Part shown: piece by piece, positions 32,285-41,389 of the stretch
How positions within the stretch are numbered: the stretch's first letter is position 1
How the letters are laid out: each line of letters starts with the position of its first letter
Source of the DNA: Gemmobacter fulvus
GTDB lineage: Bacteria; Pseudomonadota; Alphaproteobacteria; Rhodobacterales; Rhodobacteraceae
Reading direction: 5' to 3'
Assembly (NCBI RefSeq): GCF_018798885.1
Contig: NZ_CP076361.1
Coordinates: forward strand, 62,001-126,000
DNA length: 64,000 nt
Made by a program: the position numbers and the translations under genes
The notes under the pieces: generated by a model
Databases searched by the model: none
What the model saw: the letters and a program-made list of their open reading frames with translations, nothing else
What the model was told of the DNA's origin: nothing

Positions 32285-33982
32285 TCACTTGATGCGGTGC
32301 CAGTCGGCGACGTTCCACAGCTCGCTGTCCCAGGCATTCAGCAAAACCCCGCCCAGCGTGTTCGACACAGCCGAAAACCGGCCACGGTCGGCCAGAGGCA
32401 GCACGACGAAACTGTCCTTGGTCAGCGCGTCATTCATCTTTTTGGCAAGCTCGGCCCGTTTGGCCAGGTCGCGGGTCTGGCTAAGTTCCACGACCATCGC
32501 GTCATAATCTGCCGAACAGAAGCGGTTCACGTTTTCGCCCTGCCACTGGCTTTGCGGCGTCGGGGCCTTGTCGCAGGTATATTGCGACAGATAGGTTTCG
32601 GGGTCGGTGCCGTCATAGCTTTTGGCAAACAGCTCGACATCGGCATAGAATTTCTGCAGCGTGTCGGGCGATCCGGCATCGCCGCCAAAGAACACGGAAC
32701 CATCGACGGCCTTCAGTTCGACCGCGACCCCGATTTCATTCCACCAGCCCTTGATCAGCGCCTGAAAGTCCTGACGCACCGGGTTGACCGAGCTTTGGAA
32801 CAGCAGCGACAGCGGCGTGCCGCCCTTGTCCAGCACGCCGTCGCCATCGCTATCGGCCCAGCCCGCCGAAGCGAGCAGCGCCTTTGCGCCCGCAATATCC
32901 TGCGTCAGGCAGCCGGTATTGTCCGAGGCGAACAGGGCCGGGGCGGGCACCACATTGCAGATGGGCCGCGCCGCCGCGCCATAACCCACCTCGACCAGCA
33001 GCGCGCGGTCAATCGCCATCGACAGCGCCTGCCGCACCCGGGCATCCGACAGGATCGGATGCGGATGTTTGGCGGTGGAGCGCTCGCCTTCCGGCAGGCT
33101 GGGTGAGGGGTCCGTCAGGTTGATCTCGATCCGTTCGACCTGCGTGCCAAAGGCGGTGACAAAGCGCCCCTTCCCGCCTGCCTCCATCGCGGTTTGCAAC
33201 TCGGGCGGGATCTGGGTGTTCCAGGCGTAATCGAACTCGCCGGTTTCCAGCACCGAGCGCGCCGCCGAGGTGGCATCGCCGCCGCCCTTTATCATGGCAG
33301 AGGCAAAGGCGGGTTTGGCCGGATCACGATAGGCCGGGTTCGCCTCCATCAGCACCACATCATTGGTTCTGAACTCGGTCACGCGGAACGGGCCGGTGCC
33401 GATCGGGCCGAAATTGGCCTCGGTGCAGGACGAGGCCGCCGCCCCCAGACAGGCGGCGAATTGCGCCTTTTGCAGCAAGGGCGCACTGGCGCTGACAAAG
33501 GCGGTCAGCGGATTGGGCTTGGGTTCGGCAAAAGTCACTCGGATCGTGGTATCATCCAGCGCTTCGACCTTTTCAACGCCCTCATAGCGCGACCGCTGCG
33601 CGCAGCCGCCCTCGGGGTGCATGCAATATTCGGCGGTAAAGACGGCATCGACGGCGGTCAGCGGGGTGCCATCGCTCCATGTCAGGCCGGGCAGCAGATG
33701 CCATGTGATGCTCTTCAGATCCTCGGAAATGCCACCGTTTTCCAGCGTCGGGATCTCGCGTGCCAGACGTGGCACGACATTGCCCTTGTCGTCATAGTTG
33801 GCAAGGGGTTCCAGGATCATCGAGGCCACATCGACCTCTTTCGTGCCCAGCGACAGATAGGGGTTCAGGGTCGAAACCGCCTGCGCGTAGATGATCTTGA
33901 CCTGGCCGTCCGTGCCACGATCCGCAAAGGCGGCAGGCGCAATCCCGATCAGGGCGACGGCACCGAGAAGCGTGGTTTTCAT
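32285..33982 (-). CDS. Peptide-type ABC transporter substrate-binding protein
   Basis: A family 5 extracellular solute-binding protein of 565 residues. The N terminus is a signal peptide (MKTTLLGAVALIGIAPAAFA, cleaved around residue 20). Typical SBP_bac_5 features follow, including LTWSDGTPLTAVDAVFT (about 110-127) and DARVRQALSMAIDR. Ligands of such proteins include oligopeptides, dipeptides, opines and acylated amino acids; the neighbouring deacylase, amino-acid oxidase and amidohydrolase suggest an N-acyl amino acid or small peptide. The ATG overlaps the stop of a possible small upstream frame (ATGA). Confidence 0.92.
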   Translation of the reverse strand: MKTTLLGAVALIGIAPAAFADRGTDGQVKIIYAQAVSTLNPYLSLGTKEVDVASMILEPLANYDDKGNVVPRLAREIPTLENGGISEDLKSITWHLLPGLTWSDGTPLTAVDAVFTAEYCMHPEGGCAQRSRYEGVEKVEALDDTTIRVTFAEPKPNPLTAFVSASAPLLQKAQFAACLGAAASSCTEANFGPIGTGPFRVTEFRTNDVVLMEANPAYRDPAKPAFASAMIKGGGDATSAARSVLETGEFDYAWNTQIPPELQTAMEAGGKGRFVTAFGTQVERIEINLTDPSPSLPEGERSTAKHPHPILSDARVRQALSMAIDRALLVEVGYGAAARPICNVVPAPALFASDNTGCLTQDIAGAKALLASAGWADSDGDGVLDKGGTPLSLLFQSSVNPVRQDFQALIKGWWNEIGVAVELKAVDGSVFFGGDAGSPDTLQKFYADVELFAKSYDGTDPETYLSQYTCDKAPTPQSQWQGENVNRFCSADYDAMVVELSQTRDLAKRAELAKKMNDALTKDSFVVLPLADRGRFSAVSNTLGGVLLNAWDSELWNVADWHRIK

Positions 33983-34260
33983 TGGGGAAACTCTCCGTAT
34001 GGGGGGCGGGCATTGGCCGAAACGGGCCGGGATATGCTGGCAGCTGCGGTGGCTGGGACGGGGCGCGCCATCACGCGCGGGCAGCCCTCGGGCCGGGGGA
34101 TCACGACGCGGGCGGGTCTGTCAGGCTGCGGCAATCCGGGGCGCACAGCCGCTGTCGGTTTCGGCATGACAACGATTGCAGCGCGACGCGGGCCACGACA
34201 GCAAGGGACGGCGCTGTTCGGGCCAAGCAGATCAGGAACGGGCAGAGGCCCGTCGGGCAT
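33979..34260 (-). CDS. Possible small Pro-rich leader ORF upstream of the binding protein
   Basis: A 93-residue frame (MPDGPLPVPDLLG...GEFPQ) preceded by a near-perfect Shine-Dalgarno (gaggaggtcgac then ATG). It ends in a TGA that overlaps the ATG of the binding-protein gene (ATGA), the signature of translational coupling. The product is rich in Pro, Ala and Arg, has no recognisable domain and has poorly biased codon use. It may be a real small gene, a leader that couples ribosomes into the SBP gene, or a degraded start of an older gene. Without it, 33983-34486 would be a 504-bp gap. Confidence 0.4.
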   Translation of the reverse strand: MPDGPLPVPDLLGPNSAVPCCRGPRRAAIVVMPKPTAAVRPGLPQPDRPARVVIPRPEGCPRVMARPVPATAAASISRPVSANARPPYGEFPQ

Positions 34261-34486
34261 GTCGACCTCCTCAGGTCTTTGTTTTATTTGGTAAATGAAT
34301 GCCATTCCGTGGGCTTTCGGCGCGGCTTTCGGGCAGAGTGTCAGCTATTTTTGCCCCCCTCGCAAGCGTCATTCATCGTTAATCCGCATTCCGCCAAGGC
34401 AGTGCCTCTCTGTGCCCGATATGGCGGCTCGGGGCTTGCCTTTCGCCGGATCGGACGGCAGGCTTGCGACAATCCCGGAGTGTCCA

Positions 34487-35650
34487 ATGCCGCAACGCCT
34501 GTCTGCCCGCCAGATCCTCGACCACCTTGTCAGCTTTCCCACGGTCAGCCGCGACAGCAATCTTGCGCTGGTCGATTGGGTGGAGGCTTATCTGAACGGC
34601 TGGGGCGTGACCGCGCATCGGGTTTACAACGCCGACCGCACGAAAGCCGCCCTTTATGCCCATATCGGGCCAGAGGTCGCGGGTGGCGTGATTCTGTCGG
34701 GGCACAGCGATGTGGTGCCGGTCGATGGGCAGGATTGGTCCTCGGACCCCTGGGTGGTGACAGAACGGGGCGGGCGGCTTTATGGGCGTGGCACCTGTGA
34801 CATGAAGGGGTTCAACGCGCTGGCGCTGGCCGCCGTGCCACTGGCGCTGGAGGCTGGGGTAAAGCGCCCGCTGCAAATCGCGCTGTCCTATGACGAAGAG
34901 CTGGGCTGCATCGGCGCGCAGCCGATGATTGCCGCCATGGCCGCAGGCCTGCCACGCGCCGCCGCCGTGGTGGTGGGAGAGCCGTCGCAGATGAAGATGG
35001 TCAATGGCCACAAGGGCGGCCATGGCTTCAGGGTGCAGGTCGACGGGTTCGAGGTGCACAGCTCACTGGCCCACACCGGGGTCAGTGCGATCATGGAAGG
35101 CGCAAAGCTGATCGACTGGGCCAACCGGAGGAATGCCGAAAACGCCGCCGCACGGCCCACGCCCTTGGCAGCTATGTTCACCCCGCCCTGGACCACGCTG
35201 CATGTGGGCACCATTCAGGGCGGCACCGCCGAGAACATCACCGCACGCGACTGTCATTTCGGCTTCGGGTTCCGGGTGGTGCCCGGCGAAGACCCGCTGG
35301 AGTGGGTGGCCCGGCTGCGGGATGAAGCGGCACGGCTGGAGGCGGACATGCAGGCCGTCCGCCCCGAAGCGGGCATCACGCTGGAGGAGGTGTATTATGT
35401 GCCGCCGCTTGTGCCGGAACCGGCGGGGGCCGCCGAGGCGCTGGTGCGCCGCCTGACCGGCGACAATGGCACCATGGTCGTCAGCTATGGCACCGAGGCC
35501 GGGCAATTCCAACAGGAAGGCTATTCCGCCGTGGTCTGCGGTCCGGGCGACATTGCGCAGGCGCATCAGCCCGATGAATATCTGGAAATCAGCCAGTTCG
35601 AGGCGGGATGGCGCTTCATGCAGGCTTTGGTCGAGGATCTGGCCGCATGA
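34487..35650 (+). CDS. ArgE-like acetylornithine deacetylase/N-acyl-amino-acid deacylase
   Basis: An M20 metallopeptidase-fold amidohydrolase of 387 residues. The two-metal site is visible as GHSDVVPVDG, RGTCDMKG and SYDEELGCIGA, followed by the dimerisation (lid) domain at about 180-290. ArgE proteins remove the acetyl group from N2-acetylornithine, and paralogues act on other N-acyl amino acids. The ATG at 34487 gives the classical N terminus; an upstream extension to 34295 is not supported. Its stop overlaps the FAD-oxidoreductase start. The position away from other arg genes and next to an importer suggests a catabolic role. Confidence 0.85.
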   Translation: MPQRLSARQILDHLVSFPTVSRDSNLALVDWVEAYLNGWGVTAHRVYNADRTKAALYAHIGPEVAGGVILSGHSDVVPVDGQDWSSDPWVVTERGGRLYGRGTCDMKGFNALALAAVPLALEAGVKRPLQIALSYDEELGCIGAQPMIAAMAAGLPRAAAVVVGEPSQMKMVNGHKGGHGFRVQVDGFEVHSSLAHTGVSAIMEGAKLIDWANRRNAENAAARPTPLAAMFTPPWTTLHVGTIQGGTAENITARDCHFGFGFRVVPGEDPLEWVARLRDEAARLEADMQAVRPEAGITLEEVYYVPPLVPEPAGAAEALVRRLTGDNGTMVVSYGTEAGQFQQEGYSAVVCGPGDIAQAHQPDEYLEISQFEAGWRFMQALVEDLAA

Positions 35651-36993
35651 TGACCTTCCCGATTTCCGACGCCACGCCGATCCGCTTTGCCGGGCCGGTG
35701 CCTGCGGCCTGTGATGTGGTGGTGATCGGCGGCGGGGTGATCGGCGTGATGACTGCCTGGCATCTGGCTGAACGCGGCCTGCGGGTGGTGCTGTGCGAAA
35801 AGGGCCGGATTGCGGGCGAACAAAGCAGCCGCAACTGGGGCTGGGTGCGCCAGCAGGGCCGCGATCTGGACGAATTGCCGATCATGGTCGAGGCGCTGCG
35901 CCACTGGAAGGCGCTGGCGCAGGAATTTGGCGAGGCGCTCGGCTTCCGGCAGGAAGGTGTGATGTATCTGGCCAAGACCGAGGCCGAAATGGCGGGGTTC
36001 GAGGCCTGGCTGACCCATGCCAAGGCCCATGGCCTTGATACCCGCATGATGACCCCCGGCGATGTGGCGGGCAAGATCTCGGGCGCGGAAAAGGGCTGGA
36101 AGGGCGGGCTATTCACGCCCTCGGATGCGCGGGCGGAACCTTGGGCGGCTGTGCCGCTGCTGGCACAGGGGGCGGTGGCGCGCGGGGCGGTGATCGTCGA
36201 GGGCTGCGCCGTGCGCAGGCTGGATCTGGCGGCGGGCAAGGTGGCCGGGGTCATCACCGAACAGGGCCGCATCGCCTGTGATCAGGTGGTGCTGGCGGGC
36301 GGTTCGTGGTCGGCGCTGTTCGCCCGCGCCCATGGCGTGCGCTTCCCGCAACTGTCGGTCAAGGCGACGGTGATGGCGACCGAGCCCTTGCCCGAGGTCT
36401 TTGCCGGCAATGCGGCGGATGACGATTTCGCCTTTCGCCGTCGTCAGGATGGCGGCTATAGCCTGGCACCCGGGGCGGCGCATGACTTCTTTATCGGTCC
36501 GGATGCGTTTCGCCATGCGAGGGTCTATCTGCCGGTGCTGAAAAAGGATTTCCGGTCCACCCGCTTTCATCCGGCCTCGCCCTCCGGTTATCCCGATGGC
36601 TGGCGCACGCCGCGCGACTGGGCGGCGGATGAGATCACCCCGTTCGAGCGGATCCGGGTGCTGAACCCCAGCCCCAGCGCGCGGATCATCCGCGATGTGA
36701 GCAAGGCCTTTGCCCATACCTTTCCCGCGCTGGGGCGGCCCCGGTTGAAGGCGGCCTGGGCGGGCATGATCGACACCATGCCCGATGTGGTGCCGGTGGT
36801 GGACCGGGTGGCGCATCTGCCCGGTCTGGTGATCGCCACAGGCATGAGCGGGCACGGCTTTGGCATCGGCCCCGGCATGGGCCGGGTGGTGGCCGATCTG
36901 GTGGCCGGGCAGCCCGTGGGCCATGACCTGCACCGCTTCCGCCTGGCCCGCTTCTCGGACGGATCGAAAATCGCGCCCGGCCCATCGCTGTAA
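35647..36993 (+). CDS. FAD-dependent amino-acid/amine oxidoreductase (DadA/DAO family)
   Basis: A 448-residue flavoenzyme of the DAO family. The dinucleotide-binding motif VVVIGGGVIGVMTAWHLAE is at about 24-42 (core GGGVIG). SSRNWGWVRQQGRD follows, resembling gamma-glutamylputrescine oxidoreductase-type enzymes. The C-terminal GMSGHGFGIGPGMG flavin loop is intact. ATG codons at 35647 and 35650 both overlap the preceding stop, so translation is coupled to the deacylase. It would oxidise the free amino acid or amine produced by that deacylase; the substrate is not known. Confidence 0.88.
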   Translation: MMTFPISDATPIRFAGPVPAACDVVVIGGGVIGVMTAWHLAERGLRVVLCEKGRIAGEQSSRNWGWVRQQGRDLDELPIMVEALRHWKALAQEFGEALGFRQEGVMYLAKTEAEMAGFEAWLTHAKAHGLDTRMMTPGDVAGKISGAEKGWKGGLFTPSDARAEPWAAVPLLAQGAVARGAVIVEGCAVRRLDLAAGKVAGVITEQGRIACDQVVLAGGSWSALFARAHGVRFPQLSVKATVMATEPLPEVFAGNAADDDFAFRRRQDGGYSLAPGAAHDFFIGPDAFRHARVYLPVLKKDFRSTRFHPASPSGYPDGWRTPRDWAADEITPFERIRVLNPSPSARIIRDVSKAFAHTFPALGRPRLKAAWAGMIDTMPDVVPVVDRVAHLPGLVIATGMSGHGFGIGPGMGRVVADLVAGQPVGHDLHRFRLARFSDGSKIAPGPSL

Positions 36994-37078
36994 CTGGCCA
37001 TCGCTGTCACTGGCGCTGTCGCTTTCGGCGTTGAAACCTGCCGCGCGCTGCCGCAGTCTGCCCCGGAAGGAGAGCCAG

Positions 37079-38248
37079 ATGCCACCGAAGAACCGATTTG
37101 CCGAATTGCTGCCCGAGATCATCGCATGGCGCAGGGATTTTCACGAAAACCCAGAACTGCTGTTCGACGTGCATCGCACGGCGGCCCGCGTGGCCGAGCT
37201 GTTGCAGGGATTCGGCTGCGACGAGGTGGTGACCGGCATCGGGCGCAGCGGTGTTGTCGGCGTGATCCGGGGCAGGACTGACGCCACGGGCGGGGTGATC
37301 GGGCTGCGGGCCGATATGGATGCGCTGCCGATCACCGAACAGACCGGAGTGGCCTATGCCAGCAAGACACCCGGCAAGATGCACGCCTGCGGCCATGACG
37401 GCCATACCGCCATGTTGCTGGGGGCCGCGCGGTATCTGGCCGAGACACGCAATTTCGATGGCACCGCCGTGGTGATCTTTCAGCCCGCCGAAGAGGGCGG
37501 CGGCGGCGGGCGCGAGATGTGCGAAGACGGGCTGATGGCCCGGTTCGGGATTCAGGAAGTCTATGGCATGCACAATATGCCCGGCATTCCGGTCGGACAG
37601 TTTGCCATCCGTCCCGGCGCGATCATGGCGGCGGCGGATCAGTTTGATATCACCGTTACCGGCAAGGGCGGCCATGCCGCCAAACCGCATGAATGTATCG
37701 ACACCACGGTGGTGGCCGCGCATATCATCGTGGCGGCACAGACCATTGCCTCGCGCCGGATTGATCCGTTGAAACAGGTGGTTGTGTCGATCTGCACCGT
37801 GCAGACCGACAGCACGGCGCATAACGTGATCCCGCAGGTCGTCAAGATGAAGGGCACTGTGCGCACCATGGATCCGGCGGTGCAGACCGAGGTGGAGCAG
37901 CGCCTGAAAGAGCTGGTGGAGGGCACGGCGCTGGCCTTGGGCGCGCGGGCGCAATTCTCGTATCAGCGCGGGTATCCGGTGACGGCCAATGCGGTCGAGA
38001 ATACCGGCTATGCCGCCGCGGTGGCGCAGGCCATCTCGGGGCAGGTGGATACCGACACGGCACCGCTGATGGGGGCCGAGGATTTCAGCTTCATGCTCAA
38101 TGAACGGCCCGGCGCCTATATCTTTCTGGGCAATGGCGATACGGCGATGCTGCACCATCCGGCCTATAATTTCGATGACAGCGCCATCCCCTTTGGGGCA
38201 AGCTGGTATGCAGGCATGATCGAAGCGCGGATGCCCGCCGCAGGCTGA
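37079..38248 (+). CDS. M20-family amidohydrolase (hippurate hydrolase/AbgB-like)
   Basis: A 389-residue metal-dependent amidohydrolase of the IAA-amino-acid-hydrolase/hippuricase group. Metal ligands lie in MHACGHDGHT (about 100-109) and in AEEGGGGG and MHNMPG; a late ligand is in GAEDFSFM. The peptidase-dimer domain lies around 180-280. It hydrolyses amide bonds between an acyl or aromatic acid and an amino acid. It is the third gene after the deacylase and oxidase, with an RBS (ggaaggagag) before the ATG at 37079, and probably belongs to the same catabolic operon. Confidence 0.9.
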   Translation: MPPKNRFAELLPEIIAWRRDFHENPELLFDVHRTAARVAELLQGFGCDEVVTGIGRSGVVGVIRGRTDATGGVIGLRADMDALPITEQTGVAYASKTPGKMHACGHDGHTAMLLGAARYLAETRNFDGTAVVIFQPAEEGGGGGREMCEDGLMARFGIQEVYGMHNMPGIPVGQFAIRPGAIMAAADQFDITVTGKGGHAAKPHECIDTTVVAAHIIVAAQTIASRRIDPLKQVVVSICTVQTDSTAHNVIPQVVKMKGTVRTMDPAVQTEVEQRLKELVEGTALALGARAQFSYQRGYPVTANAVENTGYAAAVAQAISGQVDTDTAPLMGAEDFSFMLNERPGAYIFLGNGDTAMLHHPAYNFDDSAIPFGASWYAGMIEARMPAAG

Positions 38249-38351
38249 CAGCGGCTACAGATCAGCGACGGCGGCGCGGCAGGCTTGACTTGCGGCGGCG
38301 CGGCGTTTGGGGCATGAGCGCAGCAACCAGCGCCAATCGTGAGGTATCGGT

Positions 38352-38519
38352 ATGGACTATGCAAAATCCGGCGGCAGCAAGGCCGCCAAGAATGCACCGA
38401 AGCACAAGGAGCACAATGCGAAGGGAACCGACAAGAACCCCTTCGGTGACCGTGCAACCAAAGAGGAACTTCTGGCCCGCATGAAGGCGGCGGCAGAGGC
38501 CCGCAAAAAGGCAGAGTGA
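38352..38519 (+). CDS. Small basic conserved-looking protein (55 aa)
   Basis: A 55-residue frame with RBS gagg 7 bp before the ATG and a strong terminator 7 bp after the stop. The product starts MDYAKSGGSKAAKN and ends KAAAEARKKAE. It is Lys/Ala-rich with a central NPFGDRATKEELLARM segment and is predicted mostly helical and cytoplasmic. Codon use (third-position G/C) matches real genes. I do not recognise a named family, though short proteins of this style are common in Rhodobacteraceae. A nucleic-acid or ribosome-associated role is possible from its charge but unproven. Confidence 0.75.
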   Translation: MDYAKSGGSKAAKNAPKHKEHNAKGTDKNPFGDRATKEELLARMKAAAEARKKAE

Positions 38520-38525
38520 TCTGCC

Positions 38526-38565
38526 CCGCGCCGCGCCCTGAACCGTCAGGGCGCGGCGCGGTTTT
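38526..38565 (+). terminator. Strong Rho-independent terminator
   Basis: A perfect 16-bp stem (arms 38526-38541 and 38546-38561, loop accg) followed by TTTT. It closes the small basic gene on the plus strand and faces the end of the AraC regulator gene. Confidence 0.9.
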
Positions 38566-38571
38566 CCAAGA

Positions 38572-39567
38572 TCACTGCGCCTGTGGCACAGCCTCGGGGC
38601 GCAGGGCACCGGGGCTTTGCCCGGTCCATTTCACAAAGGCGCGGTGAAAGGCACTGGGCTCGCTATAGCCCAGCCGGGCCGAGATTTCGGCCACGCTCAG
38701 CGGTTCTGCCAGCAGTTTCTGCGCCAGCGCCAGCCGCAGATCATCCTTGATCGCGGCAAAGCTTTGGCCATCGGCGCGCAGACGCCGCCGCAGCGTCGCG
38801 CCCGACACCTCCAACGCCCCGGCCAAGGCCTCGAATCCCGGCCAGTCAGCGGGGGGCAGTGCGGCAAGCCGGGCGCGCACCTGCGCAGAAATCCCCGGCT
38901 CGTGCCGGTAGCGCAGCAGGATATTGGCGGGCGCCTCGCGCAGAAACGCGTGCAGGGCGGCATCATTGCGGATCAGCGGCAGCGCCAGATGATCGGCGTC
39001 AAAGGTCAGACGGCTGGCCGGTCGGCCAAATTGCACCGGCGCGCCGAAAAACTGCCGGTAATCGCGGCGGTGATCCGGCGCAGGGCAGGCAAAATCCAGC
39101 CGCCGCAACGGGATACGCCGCCCGATCAGCCAGCAGGCAATGCCCAGCACGATCAGCCAATAGGTGCGATAGGCGAAGGCCGATCTGGGGCCGTGGGCAT
39201 CGCTCAGCACGATTTCCGCCTCGCCGCCGCGCACGCGCAATTCGCCGCGCGGATCGTCCAGCACCAGCGCCAGAAAGCGCAGCATCCGCCGCAAGGCCCG
39301 CTCCAGCGTGCCCGCGTGCAGCACCGCATGGCAGAGCATGGCAAAGCTGCCGGGGCGCATCGGTCGGGCGGCAAGGCCAAAGAATTCGTCCTGCATCGCC
39401 TCGGCAATCAGCCACCACAGCCGCCCGTATTGCTGGTTGCTGATCGGATCCGTCACCGTGGCGGGCAGGCCCGCTGCCGCCAGAACCGGCCCCGGTGCCA
39501 GACCCTGCGCGCGCAGGCAGGCCAGCGCATCCTCGACAAAGCCGGGGCTGATGATCTGCCGCTCCAT
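38572..39567 (-). CDS. AraC-family transcriptional regulator
   Basis: A 331-residue regulator with an N-terminal Arabinose_bd-type ligand domain (about 20-200) and a C-terminal double helix-turn-helix (about 230-325). The second motif reads SVAEISARLGYSEPSAFHRAF, of which AEISARLGYSEPSAFHRAF is the AraC core. This architecture is that of OruR/ArgR/MmsR-like regulators of amino-acid and acyl-chain catabolism. It is divergent from the acyl-CoA synthetase operon with 154 bp between starts, so it probably activates that operon. Confidence 0.91.
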   Translation of the reverse strand: MERQIISPGFVEDALACLRAQGLAPGPVLAAAGLPATVTDPISNQQYGRLWWLIAEAMQDEFFGLAARPMRPGSFAMLCHAVLHAGTLERALRRMLRFLALVLDDPRGELRVRGGEAEIVLSDAHGPRSAFAYRTYWLIVLGIACWLIGRRIPLRRLDFACPAPDHRRDYRQFFGAPVQFGRPASRLTFDADHLALPLIRNDAALHAFLREAPANILLRYRHEPGISAQVRARLAALPPADWPGFEALAGALEVSGATLRRRLRADGQSFAAIKDDLRLALAQKLLAEPLSVAEISARLGYSEPSAFHRAFVKWTGQSPGALRPEAVPQAQ

Positions 39568-39721
39568 GCCTGCCTCCGCCGCTGCATATGGTAAAACCGA
39601 TCACCGATTTAGACATTCTATGTCATTGTTTGCAACATGCGCTGCGGTATCTTTTTGCGCGACAGCCCTGCCCGGAAGAGGAGTCCGGGCCGATGGCAGG
39701 GCGACAGGGGGAGAAGATCTG

Positions 39722-41389
39722 ATGACCGAAATGCCCGTTTCCGGCGGGGACGCCCGCTATGAGGACGCCGTGGCGCGCTTCAGTATCGCGGCGGCAATCG
39801 CCGGTCTGCAAGGCGATCTGGCACAGGGGCTGAATCCTTGCGTCGAATGTTGCGACCGCCATACCGGCGCGGGGCGCATCGCGCTGCGCTGGGTCTCGGT
39901 GGAGGGGCGGCTGGAGGAATACACATTCGAGCAGTTGCAGGCGCTGTCGGCGCGGATGGCCAATCTGCTGGTTGCGGCCGGGATCAAGCCGGGCGACGTG
40001 GTGGCGGGGCTGCTGCCACGCACGCCCGAACTGGTGGCGACGGTGCTGGGCTGCTGGCGCGCCGGGGCGGTGTATCAGCCGCTGTTCACCGCGTTCGGGC
40101 CAAAGGCAATCGAACAGCGTCTCCAAACCGGCGCTACGAAATGCGTGGTCACCAACAGTACCAACCGCGCCAAGCTGGACGAGATAGCCGCCTGCCCGCA
40201 GGTGGTGACCGTGCTGGGGGCCGGGGCGGCGCTGCCCGCAGGCGATGTGGATTTCCATGCGGCGATGGCGGCGGCCCCGGCAGAGTTTGCCCCGGTGCTG
40301 CGGCGCGGTGACGATCTGTTCCTGATGATGTCCACCTCGGGCACCACCGGCCTGCCCAAGGGCGTGCCGGTGCCGCTGCGCGCGCTGTTGTCCTTTGCGG
40401 CCTATATGCGCGATGCCATCGGCATGCGCGAGGGCGATGTGTTCTGGAACATCGCGGATCCGGGCTGGGCTTACGGACTTTATTACGCGATCACCGGGCC
40501 TTTGCTGCTGGGGCAGGCCACGACGCTGTTCGAAGGCGGTTTCACCGCCGACAGTACCTATGACCTGATCACGCGGCTGGGTGTCACCAGCCTTGCCGGA
40601 TCGCCCACTGCCTATCGTCTGCTGATGGCGGCAGGGCCCGAGGCGGCGGCGCAGGTCAAGGGGCGGCTGCGGGTGGTGTCGAGCGCGGGCGAGCCGCTGA
40701 ACCCCGAGGTAATCCGCTGGTTCGATGCACATCTGGCCGCCCCGATCCATGACCACTACGGCCAGACCGAAACCGGCATGGTGGTGAACAACCACCACGG
40801 CCTGTCGCATCCGCTGCGCCCCGGGTCTGCGGGCTTTGCCATGCCGGGCTACCGCGTTGTGGTGCTGGACGAGGCGGGCACGGAACTGGGCCCGAACCAG
40901 CCGGGCATCCTGGCCGTCGATATCGCCGCCTCGCCGCTGATGTGGTTCACCGGCTATCATCGCAAAGATACGCCCGCGATTGCCGATGGCTATTACCGCA
41001 CCGGCGACAGTGTGGAGTTCGAGCCGGATGGTTCGATAAGCTTCATCGGGCGGGCGGATGATGTGATCACCTCGTCCGGCTATCGCATCGGGCCGTTTGA
41101 TGTGGAAAGCGCGCTGCTGGAACATCCGGCGGTGATCGAGGCGGCGGTGATCGGCGTGCCCGACCCGCAGCGCACCGAAATCGTGAAGGCCTTTGTCATC
41201 CTTGCGCCCGGACAGGCGGGCAGCGCGGCGCTGGCCGAAGAGTTGATGCAGCATGTGCGCCATCGGCTGTCGGCCCATGCCTATCCGCGGCGCATCGACT
41301 TTGTGACAGAGCTTCCCAAGACCCCCAGCGGCAAGATCCAGCGGTTCCTGCTGCGCAAGGCCGAAATCGAACAGCAGGCACAGGCATGA
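39722..41389 (+). CDS. AMP-forming acyl-CoA synthetase
   Basis: A 555-residue ANL-superfamily ligase that activates a carboxylic acid to its CoA thioester using ATP. The phosphate-binding loop is [11 protein letters not shown] (about 204-214), A5 is [10 protein letters not shown]7 is YYRTGD and the C-terminal catalytic Lys is in TPSGKIQRF. It looks most like medium-chain or acetyl-type synthetases (AcsM/AcsA-like). The ATG at 39722 is chosen over an extension to 39308 that overlaps the AraC gene antisense. Its stop overlaps the next start (ATGA). Downstream HSD10-type dehydrogenase and thiolase suggest a short or branched substrate such as 2-methylbutyrate or tiglate. Confidence 0.9.
   Translation: MTEMPVSGGDARYEDAVARFSIAAAIAGLQGDLAQGLNPCVECCDRHTGAGRIALRWVSVEGRLEEYTFEQLQALSARMANLLVAAGIKPGDVVAGLLPRTPELVATVLGCWRAGAVYQPLFTAFGPKAIEQRLQTGATKCVVTNSTNRAKLDEIAACPQVVTVLGAGAALPAGDVDFHAAMAAAPAEFAPVLRRGDDLFLMMSTSGTTGLPKGVPVPLRALLSFAAYMRDAIGMREGDVFWNIADPGWAYGLYYAITGPLLLGQATTLFEGGFTADSTYDLITRLGVTSLAGSPTAYRLLMAAGPEAAAQVKGRLRVVSSAGEPLNPEVIRWFDAHLAAPIHDHYGQTETGMVVNNHHGLSHPLRPGSAGFAMPGYRVVVLDEAGTELGPNQPGILAVDIAASPLMWFTGYHRKDTPAIADGYYRTGDSVEFEPDGSISFIGRADDVITSSGYRIGPFDVESALLEHPAVIEAAVIGVPDPQRTEIVKAFVILAPGQAGSAALAEELMQHVRHRLSAHAYPRRIDFVTELPKTPSGKIQRFLLRKAEIEQQAQA

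Noticed and set aside
34261-34290. Small hairpin followed by T-rich sequence as a plus-strand terminator (gacct-cctc-aggtc, then tttgttttattt)
   Set aside because: The stem is only 5 bp and the sequence is better explained as the minus-strand Shine-Dalgarno of the leader frame at 34260.
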